A stretch of DNA of 6,642 nt from Xanthobacteraceae bacterium (GTDB taxonomy: Bacteria; Pseudomonadota; Alphaproteobacteria; Rhizobiales; Xanthobacteraceae): NCBI GenBank assembly GCA_030037185.1, contig JASHRR010001232.1, positions 1 through 6,642 of the forward strand, given 5' to 3'. A model generated the notes under the pieces. It searched no databases and had not been told where the DNA came from. It was given only the letters and a program-made list of their open reading frames with translations. Positions 1-5,227 of the stretch are shown in pieces (position 1 is the first letter of the stretch; every line of letters starts with the position of its first letter). The translations under genes and the position numbers were made by a program.

Positions 1-294
1 CGAGATGGCATCGAGCACGCGGGGCAGCACGTCGCGGGCCTCCTCGTGCATGAAGGTCACACGCCGCGGCAACACTGACGGGCTGGAGCGGCCATAGCCG
101 GAGCGGGAATACGCGAACACGCCGAGGCCGGTCGCCTCGGCAAGGCGCTTTGGAAAATCGCCCCACATCCCAACGGACCCGAGGCCCTCATGCAGCAACA
201 CCCAGGTCGCGGCTTTACCGGGACGAGGTCCGATCATTTTATACTCGAGCCGGCTTGGTCCGATGTCCAGGAAACCGTCGTCAGCCAAATCCAT
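1..294 (-). CDS. alpha/beta hydrolase, N-terminal part (runs off the left edge)
   Basis: Ninety-eight codons are open from an ATG at 294 to the window edge with no stop, so the C-terminal part lies outside. Residues 31-40 (WVLLHEGLGS) form the strand and oxyanion-hole turn of the alpha/beta hydrolase fold, the HG-type motif here being His35-Glu36-Gly37. Residues 60-72 (FAYSRSGYGRSSP) are the conserved second strand-loop of this fold. The nucleophile elbow (G-x-S-x-G), acid and catalytic histidine would lie beyond the window. The start has a weak Shine-Dalgarno (AGG, four bases before ATG); Met20 is a less likely alternative. No signal peptide is seen, so it is probably cytoplasmic. From memory, short hydrolases with this LLHEGLGS signature occur near benzoate-CoA ligase genes in rhizobia, which suits this context, but the substrate is unknown. 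Family call is firm; pathway role is inference. Confidence 0.85.
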   Translation of the reverse strand, partial: MDLADDGFLDIGPSRLEYKMIGPRPGKAATWVLLHEGLGSVGMWGDFPKRLAEATGLGVFAYSRSGYGRSSPSVLPRRVTFMHEEARDVLPRVLDAIS

Positions 295-939
295 GTTGCC
301 TAAATCCCGGGATAATCGGCCTGAACATCAGCGGCGGCGGCAAATCTGTGCGGTGAGCATGGGCGCCTCGACCGGTCCATCAGGACCCGCGAGGGCCGCC
401 CCGGCGCCGAACACGGCAGGGCAACTGGATGATGACGCCGAGCGCATGACCACACGGGCAGCGTGCTCGGATCGGCATGCCGACCGCGTGGTGCATCACC
501 ACCAGACAGACGAGCAGCCGCGGATGCGGCGCAATGATCGCGATCCGATACCTCGGATAACATATGTCCGCAAGAATCGCGATCGAATAACTGAGATACG
601 ACGGCACATGGTCGCTGTGATCGCGACATAAAGTTTGCGGATTGCGATCAGCTCGACTCCATTCCGAACTACCAGGGTCGCGGCCTGCGCCAGCACGGCG
701 CCGAGCACAAGGGTTTCGGTGAGCGTCGCGAACGTCGCAGATAGGCTCCCACTATGTAGAGCGCCCCATGCGGCCCAAGTTGACAAGGTCGATGATGCCG
801 AACAGCAGGAACAGCAGCCGCATTGCCGGCTGTGTTGAGGCACTGTTCGACGGGGAGGAGCATCGAACCTTAGTTTCCAAGGCCCGCCACCGTCGCGCCG
901 GACATCAAATGACCCGAGTCACCGTTGTGTGGTTTGCGT
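295..939. other. 645-bp stretch with no supportable gene
   Basis: Several open frames cross this stretch on both strands, but none has a recognisable domain, a convincing ribosome-binding site or a residue composition like the neighbouring proteins. Most are rich in Arg, Ser, Cys and His, as expected of shadow frames in GC-rich DNA. Contents worth noting: a cluster of ATCGCGATC-like words at 537-649 (see repeat entry); a six-base inverted repeat GTTCGA/TCGAAC at 845-850 and 863-868; and a 23-residue hydrophobic minus-strand mini-ORF (823-752, beginning MRLLFLLFGIIDLVNLGRMG) lacking a Shine-Dalgarno. The stretch lies downstream of the MFS gene and upstream of the hydrolase, both on the minus strand. 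It may hold the hydrolase promoter and decayed gene debris, but I can identify neither. Confidence 0.5.
537..649. repeat. cluster of ATCGCGATC-like words, partly a 39-bp tandem repeat
   Basis: ATCGCGATC occurs exactly at 537-545 and again at 576-584, a spacing of 39 bases. The bases after each copy are also similar (CGATACCTCGGATA versus GAATAACTGAGATA). A partial copy (ATCGCGA) lies at 620-626 and a variant (ATTGCGATC) at 641-649. The first copy sits in a perfect ten-base palindrome, GATCGCGATC (536-545). The similarity is imperfect and GC-rich genomes favour such words, so this may be degenerate tandem duplication, a protein-binding cluster, or chance. Confidence 0.35.
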
Positions 940-2385
940 TCAGCGATGCACCGCCTGGTTGGCGGGCGGCCCACGGATCAGGAGCAGTGCGCTCACACCT
1001 GCCAGCGCCGCCAGACCTGCGCCGACGAGCGCGGCTACATGGGCGCTTGCGACCAAGGCGGCGCGAGATCCCTGCTCGGCGAAGACGAACCCCAGGAGCG
1101 CGGTCGCGATCAGTCCGCCCAAGCGCGCCACCGCGCTGTTGAACCCTGACGCCGCGCCGACATGATCGGCATTGACGGAGTTCATCACCGTGGCCGTGAG
1201 CGGCGCGACGCACACAGCCATGCCGAGCGCGACCACCAGCGTCGGCGGCAGCACCTCGTACCAGTAGCTGGCATCGGCCGCACCGACGCGAAGATAGAGC
1301 GCAAGCCCGACCGCCACGATGAGCGCGCCGAGCCCCGACGGCAATCGTCCGCCGACCCGCGAAGTGAGCCGTCCCATCAGCGGTGACGCGAAGCCGATCA
1401 GGATCGGCACCGGCAGCATGGCGGCGCCTGCTTGAATCGCGCTGTAAGCTTCGGCGCGGATCAGGACGAATGGCAAGAGCACGATGAGACCGCCGAGCGC
1501 GGCGTAAAGCAAAAAGGTCAGGAGCGTCACACCCGCAAAGGTGGAGCTGCGCATCAGGAACAGCGGCACGAGCGCGTCTTCGCCGCGCTTGAACTCAAGA
1601 AAACCGAACGCGGCCAGCAAGGCGAAGCCAACCGCTGCCGTACCGATCGACCATAGCTCATCGGCCCCGGGCTTTGCGGCCGCAGTCAGCGCCCAGGTGC
1701 ACAGCCCCAGCGACACAGCGCCAAGGAGCGCACCGAGCCAGTCCAGCCGTGCGCCGCCCCGGCGGTCGCGGCTCTCCGACACAAAGCGCCACGCGAGCCA
1801 CGAGGCGGCGAGCCCGACCGGCAGGTTGATAAGAAAAATCGTGCGCCAGCCCACCGCATCCACCAGCCAGCCGCCGATGAGCGGGGCGATAGCGCCCGCA
1901 AGGGCGCCGACGCCCGCCCAGGTGCCGATCGCCTGGCCCTTAGCGTTGTCGTCGAAGGCTGCGCCAAGAAGCGCCAGGCTGTTCGGCAACAGCATTGCCG
2001 CCCCGATACCTTGCGCAGCACGTCCGGTAAGCATGATCGCGAGCGTGGGTGCGGCCGCACAGACAAGCGAGGCTGCGAGGAACAAGCCGGTGCCGATCAA
2101 AAACAGGCGCCGCCGGCCATAGTGATCGCCTGCCGCGCCGCCGACAAGGATCAGCGCCGTGAGCGCCAAAAGATAGGCGGTGATCAGCCAGGCGAGCCCG
2201 TCTGGCCCTGGGTGCAGGTCACGCTCGAGGGCGGGAAGCGCAACGTTGATGACAGAGCCGTCGATGAAGGCGAGGCCCGAGCCCAGGATCGAGGCAGCGA
2301 GCGTGGCGGTCGGATGCCGGCACGGCCGCGCGGCGGTCGCCAGCGCGAGATCGACATCGCACGGGCTGAGCACCGCTGTGCTCAT
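940..2385 (-). CDS. DHA2-family MFS transporter (EmrB/QacA type, 14 TM)
   Basis: This 481-residue inner-membrane protein is predicted to move small molecules by proton antiport. DHA2 members are mostly drug or aromatic-compound exporters. TM1 carries the family signature AFIDGSVINVALP (39-51). Motif A of the loop 2-3 is GGAAGDHYGRRR (82-93). Motif B in TM4 is RAAQGIGAA (122-130). The TM5 antiporter motif C reads GALAGAIAPLIGG (160-172), with Ala-Pro where Gly-Pro is usual. WRTIFLINLPVG (180-191) is also typical. The remaining hydrophobic segments to about residue 470 fit 14 helices, and the length is normal for DHA2. I chose the ATG at 2385: the frame is open much further upstream, but that extension is Arg/Gln/Pro-rich, antisense-like and overlaps the ligase. 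No good Shine-Dalgarno precedes 2385; the ATG overlaps the stop of the truncated binding-protein gene as ATGA, suggesting translational coupling. Substrate is unknown; a role in aromatic-acid traffic is inferred from context. Confidence 0.9.
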   Translation of the reverse strand: MSTAVLSPCDVDLALATAARPCRHPTATLAASILGSGLAFIDGSVINVALPALERDLHPGPDGLAWLITAYLLALTALILVGGAAGDHYGRRRLFLIGTGLFLAASLVCAAAPTLAIMLTGRAAQGIGAAMLLPNSLALLGAAFDDNAKGQAIGTWAGVGALAGAIAPLIGGWLVDAVGWRTIFLINLPVGLAASWLAWRFVSESRDRRGGARLDWLGALLGAVSLGLCTWALTAAAKPGADELWSIGTAAVGFALLAAFGFLEFKRGEDALVPLFLMRSSTFAGVTLLTFLLYAALGGLIVLLPFVLIRAEAYSAIQAGAAMLPVPILIGFASPLMGRLTSRVGGRLPSGLGALIVAVGLALYLRVGAADASYWYEVLPPTLVVALGMAVCVAPLTATVMNSVNADHVGAASGFNSAVARLGGLIATALLGFVFAEQGSRAALVASAHVAALVGAGLAALAGVSALLLIRGPPANQAVHR

Positions 2386-2711
2386 GTCGCAACCACAGAC
2401 GAGGGGCCTGATAGGACGAAGTCCACGGAGCCGGGCTCGATCAGCTTTTCGATCTTTTGCCGGCGCACCTGCAGCCTCTGCTGACCGTCCTTGGAGATCA
2501 CTTGGATCGGCAGGGAGCCCATCTTGCGGCCGAGATGATCGAGCGCGAGTTCGAGGGAGTTGCGCATGTTGCCGATCCGGGCCGGCGGGCCACTGAACGT
2601 GCTGACAAAGCTGATCTTGATGCTCTTTTGCTGCGCCAGGCCCGGCACGCTTAACGCCGTTAGCATGGCGCCGGTCGCCACCAGGTTGCCGACCGCCAGT
2701 GTCTTGTTCAC
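2382..2711 (-). pseudogene. truncated ABC substrate-binding protein (LivJ/LivK-like), N-terminal remnant
   Basis: The 109-codon frame starts at a GTG with a good Shine-Dalgarno (GGGGAGAGGA, 2725-2716). Residues 1-26 look like a Sec signal peptide with likely cleavage after GLA. Residues 31-61 (IKISFVSTFSGP..., then MRNSLELALDHLG) and 85-102 (QKIEKLIEPGSVDFVLSG) match the first lobe of periplasmic branched-chain-amino-acid-type binding proteins, which usually bind aromatic acids or amino acids for an ABC importer. Such proteins are about 390-410 residues, so roughly a quarter remains. Homology stops near residue 102 and seven unrelated residues (PSSVVAT) lead to TGA, which overlaps the ATG of the MFS gene. 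The usual GNDMR reads GNMR, a one-codon loss that also suggests decay. No liv permease or ATPase gene follows. It is probably a non-functional leftover of a deletion, though it may still be translated and coupled to the MFS gene. Confidence 0.82.
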
Positions 2712-2715
2712 GAGA

Positions 2716-2725
2716 TCCTCTCCCC
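2716..2725 (-). promoter_or_regulatory. ribosome-binding site of the truncated binding-protein gene
   Basis: On the minus strand GGGGAGAGGA precedes the GTG at 2711 with four bases between. It decides the GTG start over the upstream in-frame ATG at 2831, whose extension would be read through the inverted repeat. Its preservation means ribosomes can still load here and may reach the overlapping MFS start. Confidence 0.7.
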
Positions 2726-2741
2726 TTGAAATTCGTTGTGT

Positions 2742-2818
2742 CGCCTGCTCGCCCGCCCGGGGGCCACAAGGTTGCCCGACACGGCTGTAGGAACCTTGTG
2801 GCCAAGCAGCGGCAGGCG
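2742..2818. repeat. nested inverted repeat between ligase and binding-protein remnant
   Basis: Arms GGCCACAAGGTT (2762-2773) and AACCTTGTGGCC (2792-2803) are perfect 12-base complements around an 18-base loop. An outer pair, CGCCTGC (2742-2748) and GCAGGCG (2812-2818), extends the structure, and GCC/GGC (2774-2776, 2783-2785) could pair inside the loop. It lies in the 129-bp gap after the ligase stop, within the presumed minus-strand operon. No run of U follows on either strand, so a classical intrinsic terminator is unlikely. It could be an mRNA-stabilising or attenuating hairpin that separates ligase expression from the downstream genes, or a copy of a dispersed palindromic (REP-like) element. 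Confidence 0.75.
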
Positions 2819-2840
2819 GGGGCAGCCTCATCGCGCCACT

Positions 2841-4430
2841 CTATCGAGCCGGCGCCTCGGCGCGCAGCTTGAAACGCTGAATCTTGCCGGTTGCGGTTTT
2901 CGGCAGGTCGCTGCGGAATTCGATCCAGTGAGGGAACTTGTAGGGCGCGAGCCGTTCCCGGCAATGCTCTTTGAGGTGCTGGGCGGTTTTGTCGCTCGCC
3001 ACGGCGGGAGGCTTCAAGACCACGAAGGCCTTCGGCTTGATCAGGCGGTTTTCATCCGGCCATGCCACCACGGCGGCTTCAAGCACGTCCGGATGGGTGA
3101 GCAGCGCGCCCTCGACCTCGAACGGCGCAACGTAGATGCCGCCGACCTTGAGCATGTCGTCGCGCCGCCCGCAATAGACGTAATAGCCGTCCTTGTCCTC
3201 GATGTATTTATCGCCGGAGCGCGTCCATTCGCCGAGGAATGTGGTGCGGGACTGCTCGCGGTTATTCCAATACATTGCGGCGCTGGTCGGCCCGCGCACC
3301 TGCAACTCGCCAAGCTCACCGGGCTTGACCACGGTGCCGTCGTCGCCGACGAGTCGGATATCGTACCCCGGCACCGGCTTGCCGGTGGTGCCGTAGCGCA
3401 GGTCGCCGATGCGGTTCGACAGGAAGATGTGAAGCATCTCGGTCGAACCGAGCCCATCGAGGATATCGACGCCGTAGCGCGCGCTCCACCGTCGCCCTAC
3501 GTCCTCGGGCAGAGCCTCGCCGGCCGACACGCAGATCCGCAGCCTAAGTTCGTCGCGGACAGGCGCGGCGGCGCTCGCAAGGAATGCCGCATAGAAGGTC
3601 GGCACGGCGAAGAACGTCGTGACCGGATATCTGCGCAAGAGCTCAGCGACTGTCTCCGGCGTCGGCCGGCCCGGCATCAAAACCGTGGTGGCGCCGATCG
3701 CCATCGGGAACGTCATGGCATTACCGAGGCCATAGGCAAAAAACAGCTTTGCCACCGAATACACGAGATCGTTTTCTGTCAGGCCAAGCAACGGCCCGCC
3801 ATAGAGGTCCGCGGTGAGCCGCGGATTGGCGTGCACATGCACAGCGCCTTTGGGCTGACCGGTCGAGCCGGAGGTGTAGAGCCAAAAGCACATGTCATCG
3901 CATGTGGTGGGCGCCGTATAGTCCGGCCCGGACGCGCTTTCCAAAAGGTCTTCCAGCCGGCCGTGGCCATGACCATCGGCCCCGGACACGACCACCGCCT
4001 TGAGGTGTGGGCACGTCTTGATCAGCGGAGCGAACCGCCCGTAGAGTTCCTCGGAAACGACCAGCAGCTTTGCCCGGCTATCGTCGAGCATGAACCGGTA
4101 ATCGTTCTCGTGGAGCACCGTATTCAGCGGAATCGCGACGACGCCGGCCTTGATGGCGCCAAGAAACGCCGTCGGCCAGTCGATGGTGTCGGTGAGGCAA
4201 AGCAGGATGCGGTCCTCGGGTGCGATACCGAGGTTGCGAAGCACATGGCCGAACCGTAAGACGCGCTGCGCCAGGTCGCCATAGGTCCAGCTTCCGCGCG
4301 GATCGATGAACGCCGGTTTGCCGGATCTCCCGGCAGTCAGGTTGCGGCGCAAGATGTCGTCGGCGAAATTGTACACGCGCGGAATGGCAGCATTCGGACC
4401 GGCTGCCGGGAACGCGAATGTCTCACCCAT
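2841..4430 (-). CDS. bclA: benzoate-CoA ligase family protein
   Basis: This enzyme joins benzoate or a close aromatic acid to CoA with ATP through an acyl-adenylate, in the cytoplasm, as the entry step of CoA-dependent aromatic degradation. The 529 residues are the normal length for BadA/BclA. Visible signatures: ATP-binding loop YTSGSTGQPKG (185-195), KLFFAYGLGNAMTFP (228-242) and DGLGSTEMLHIFLSN (325-339), which carry the pocket motifs typical of benzoate-CoA ligases, SGDKY (405-409), hinge GRRDDMLKVGG (421-431), and KTATGKIQRF with catalytic Lys516. Pro510-x4-Gly-Lys516 fits the PX4GK motif known from acetylation-controlled R. palustris BadA; such control here is inference. I chose the ATG at 4430 because AGGTGG sits five bases upstream; a GTG at 4439 would add three residues. 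It diverges from the thioesterase gene and probably heads a minus-strand operon. It could instead prefer hydroxy- or aminobenzoate, which the sequence cannot settle. Confidence 0.93.
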   Translation of the reverse strand: MGETFAFPAAGPNAAIPRVYNFADDILRRNLTAGRSGKPAFIDPRGSWTYGDLAQRVLRFGHVLRNLGIAPEDRILLCLTDTIDWPTAFLGAIKAGVVAIPLNTVLHENDYRFMLDDSRAKLLVVSEELYGRFAPLIKTCPHLKAVVVSGADGHGHGRLEDLLESASGPDYTAPTTCDDMCFWLYTSGSTGQPKGAVHVHANPRLTADLYGGPLLGLTENDLVYSVAKLFFAYGLGNAMTFPMAIGATTVLMPGRPTPETVAELLRRYPVTTFFAVPTFYAAFLASAAAPVRDELRLRICVSAGEALPEDVGRRWSARYGVDILDGLGSTEMLHIFLSNRIGDLRYGTTGKPVPGYDIRLVGDDGTVVKPGELGELQVRGPTSAAMYWNNREQSRTTFLGEWTRSGDKYIEDKDGYYVYCGRRDDMLKVGGIYVAPFEVEGALLTHPDVLEAAVVAWPDENRLIKPKAFVVLKPPAVASDKTAQHLKEHCRERLAPYKFPHWIEFRSDLPKTATGKIQRFKLRAEAPAR

Positions 4431-4440
4431 TATCCCCACC

Positions 4441-4456
4441 TGCCTTTCTTAAGGCA
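4441..4456. promoter_or_regulatory. inverted repeat abutting the ligase Shine-Dalgarno
   Basis: TGCCTT and AAGGCA are perfect six-base arms around a four-base loop. On the minus strand the last base of this structure is the first base of the AGGTGG ribosome-binding site of the ligase (4441-4436). It could act as a DNA operator, or as an RNA hairpin affecting ribosome access. No experimental parallel is claimed. Confidence 0.5.
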
Positions 4457-4466
4457 TACCGGTATG
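4455..4466. promoter_or_regulatory. perfect 12-bp palindrome, candidate operator
   Basis: CATACCGGTATG is its own reverse complement over all 12 bases and lies 25-36 bases before the ligase ATG, touching the neighbouring inverted repeat. Two-fold symmetric sites of this kind are typical of dimeric repressors (TetR, MarR or GntR families) that control aryl-CoA pathways. No regulator gene is in the window, so the protein that might bind is unknown. Confidence 0.5.
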
Positions 4467-4679
4467 TCGAACCGTTTCTCCATGGCTGCGGTTGTCCCGC
4501 GATCCGCGCCTTGCTCGCGGCTTCCACCTTTCGACGCATGCCGGGAAGAGGAATGCCCGCGACAACATCAAGTCAGGGGACCGACATGGCGCCGGAGAAC
4601 TGGTTTTGACCACATCGAAACGTGCACTGTAGCTAAGCTTAGGCCACTTGCATAATGCCTCAAAACAGGAGCCGACATC

Positions 4680-5096
4680 ATGAAACCGACCTTGCAGCCG
4701 GGCATTTCGCTGGTGCGCCGCGTTCCGGTGGGAAAGGACAAGACAATCTCCTTCATGGGCGAGGAGGGACGTGTCTACGCGACGCCTTATCTGATCGGGG
4801 ATATCGAGCACACCTGCCGCAATCTTATTCTGGATCATGCCGAGCCTGACGAGGATTCGGTCGGAGTCGAAGTGGCGATCAAGCATCTTGCCCCAACCTT
4901 GCCCGGCTCGACGATCGAGATCGCCGCCACCGTGACTGCGGTCGAGGGGCGCAAGGTGATTTTCGCGGTGACCGTGAAGGACGAGATCGATACCATCAGC
5001 TCCGGCTCCCATACACGTTTCGTGGTCGACAAGGCAAAGACGATCGAGCGCCTGAAAGCGAAGGCGGCGAAGCTTGAGACCCGTCGCCCAGGTTAA
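4680..5096 (+). CDS. hotdog-fold acyl-CoA thioesterase, FlK-like
   Basis: The 138-residue cytoplasmic protein belongs to the single-domain hotdog thioesterases related to fluoroacetyl-CoA thioesterase FlK, which hydrolyse acyl-CoA to acid plus CoA. The FlK catalytic Thr42, Glu50 and His76 have exact counterparts at Thr35 (YATPYL), Glu43 (GDIEHT) and His69 (AIKHLAPTLPG), with identical spacing of 8 and 26 residues. Gly62, in DSVGVEVAIKH, aligns with FlK Gly69. The second half (ITEIAATVTAVEGRKVIF-like strands, then DEIDTISSGSHTRFVV) is the usual central beta-sheet end. AGGAG (4667-4671) lies eight bases before the ATG. The gene precedes paaK by 131 bp on the same strand and diverges from the benzoate-CoA ligase. 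A likely job is releasing CoA from stalled or toxic aryl-CoA made by these ligases. Fluoroacetyl-CoA is not implied as the substrate: the FlK lid residue Phe36 would align with Glu29. Confidence 0.88.
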   Translation: MKPTLQPGISLVRRVPVGKDKTISFMGEEGRVYATPYLIGDIEHTCRNLILDHAEPDEDSVGVEVAIKHLAPTLPGSTIEIAATVTAVEGRKVIFAVTVKDEIDTISSGSHTRFVVDKAKTIERLKAKAAKLETRRPG

Positions 5097-5227
5097 GGGG
5101 CCGGGAAAAGGACCGCCTTGCCCGCATTGGCAGGCCGCCCCGGAGTGCGCTTTAAGCTTATCATCGAGACCGCCAGAGGCCCGCTCAATCCGGCTACGCT
5201 TTCTACGATCCGCATAGAGGAGACGCT
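5097..5227 (+). other. 131-bp spacer between thioesterase and paaK
   Basis: No gene or clear terminator is seen. Only short GC-rich complementarities (such as TGCC/GGCA near 5119-5132) occur, and there is no T-run, so read-through from the thioesterase into paaK is plausible. One frame from a TTG at 5118 is open across the spacer and into paaK in another frame, but its product resembles nothing I recognise. The gap is large enough to hold a separate promoter, but I cannot assign one. Confidence 0.4.
5217..5222 (+). promoter_or_regulatory. ribosome-binding site deciding the paaK GTG start
   Basis: GAGGAG stands five bases before the GTG at 5228 and is close to the ideal Shine-Dalgarno sequence. 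It supports this GTG over Met9 (5252), which has no comparable upstream site. Confidence 0.75.

Larger units (their letters stand above)
4431..4679. promoter_or_regulatory. divergent intergenic control region
   Basis: This 249-bp region separates the ligase start (minus) from the thioesterase start (plus), so both promoters must lie here unless transcription enters from elsewhere. On the plus side, TTGACC (4606-4611) resembles a -35 element and CATAAT (4651-4656) a -10 element, but their spacing is too wide to form one promoter, so neither is assigned. CTAAGCTTAG (4633-4642) is a perfect ten-base palindrome on the thioesterase side. Two palindromes sit on the ligase side (separate entries). 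I find no convincing ORF here. Confidence 0.6.

Noticed and set aside
263..631. Plus-strand 122-codon frame in the gene-free stretch
   Set aside because: It overlaps the start of the minus-strand hydrolase, lacks a ribosome-binding site, and is Arg/Asp-rich without any domain.
496..843. Minus-strand 115-codon frame with a hydrophobic middle
   Set aside because: One possible membrane segment is present, but the ends are Cys/Arg/Ser-rich, no Shine-Dalgarno is seen, and no family is recognised. It is mentioned only as possible debris.
845..868. GTTCGA/TCGAAC inverted repeat downstream of the MFS stop as a terminator
   Set aside because: A six-base stem with a 12-base loop and no U-run is too weak to call a terminator.
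2386..2964. Upstream extension of the MFS frame giving a 674-residue protein
   Set aside because: The added residues are Arg/Gln/Pro-rich, overlap the ligase 3' end, the inverted repeat and the binding-protein remnant, and resemble no MFS N-terminus. The ATG at 2385 gives a standard DHA2 protein.
2736..4259. Plus-strand open frame of 507 codons opposite the ligase
   Set aside because: It is antisense to a clearly recognisable benzoate-CoA ligase; its Arg/His/Val-rich composition is typical of a mirror frame in GC-rich DNA.
4449..5012. Minus-strand 187-codon frame over the thioesterase gene
   Set aside because: It lies opposite a gene with an identifiable catalytic triad and good ribosome-binding site, and shows no domain of its own.
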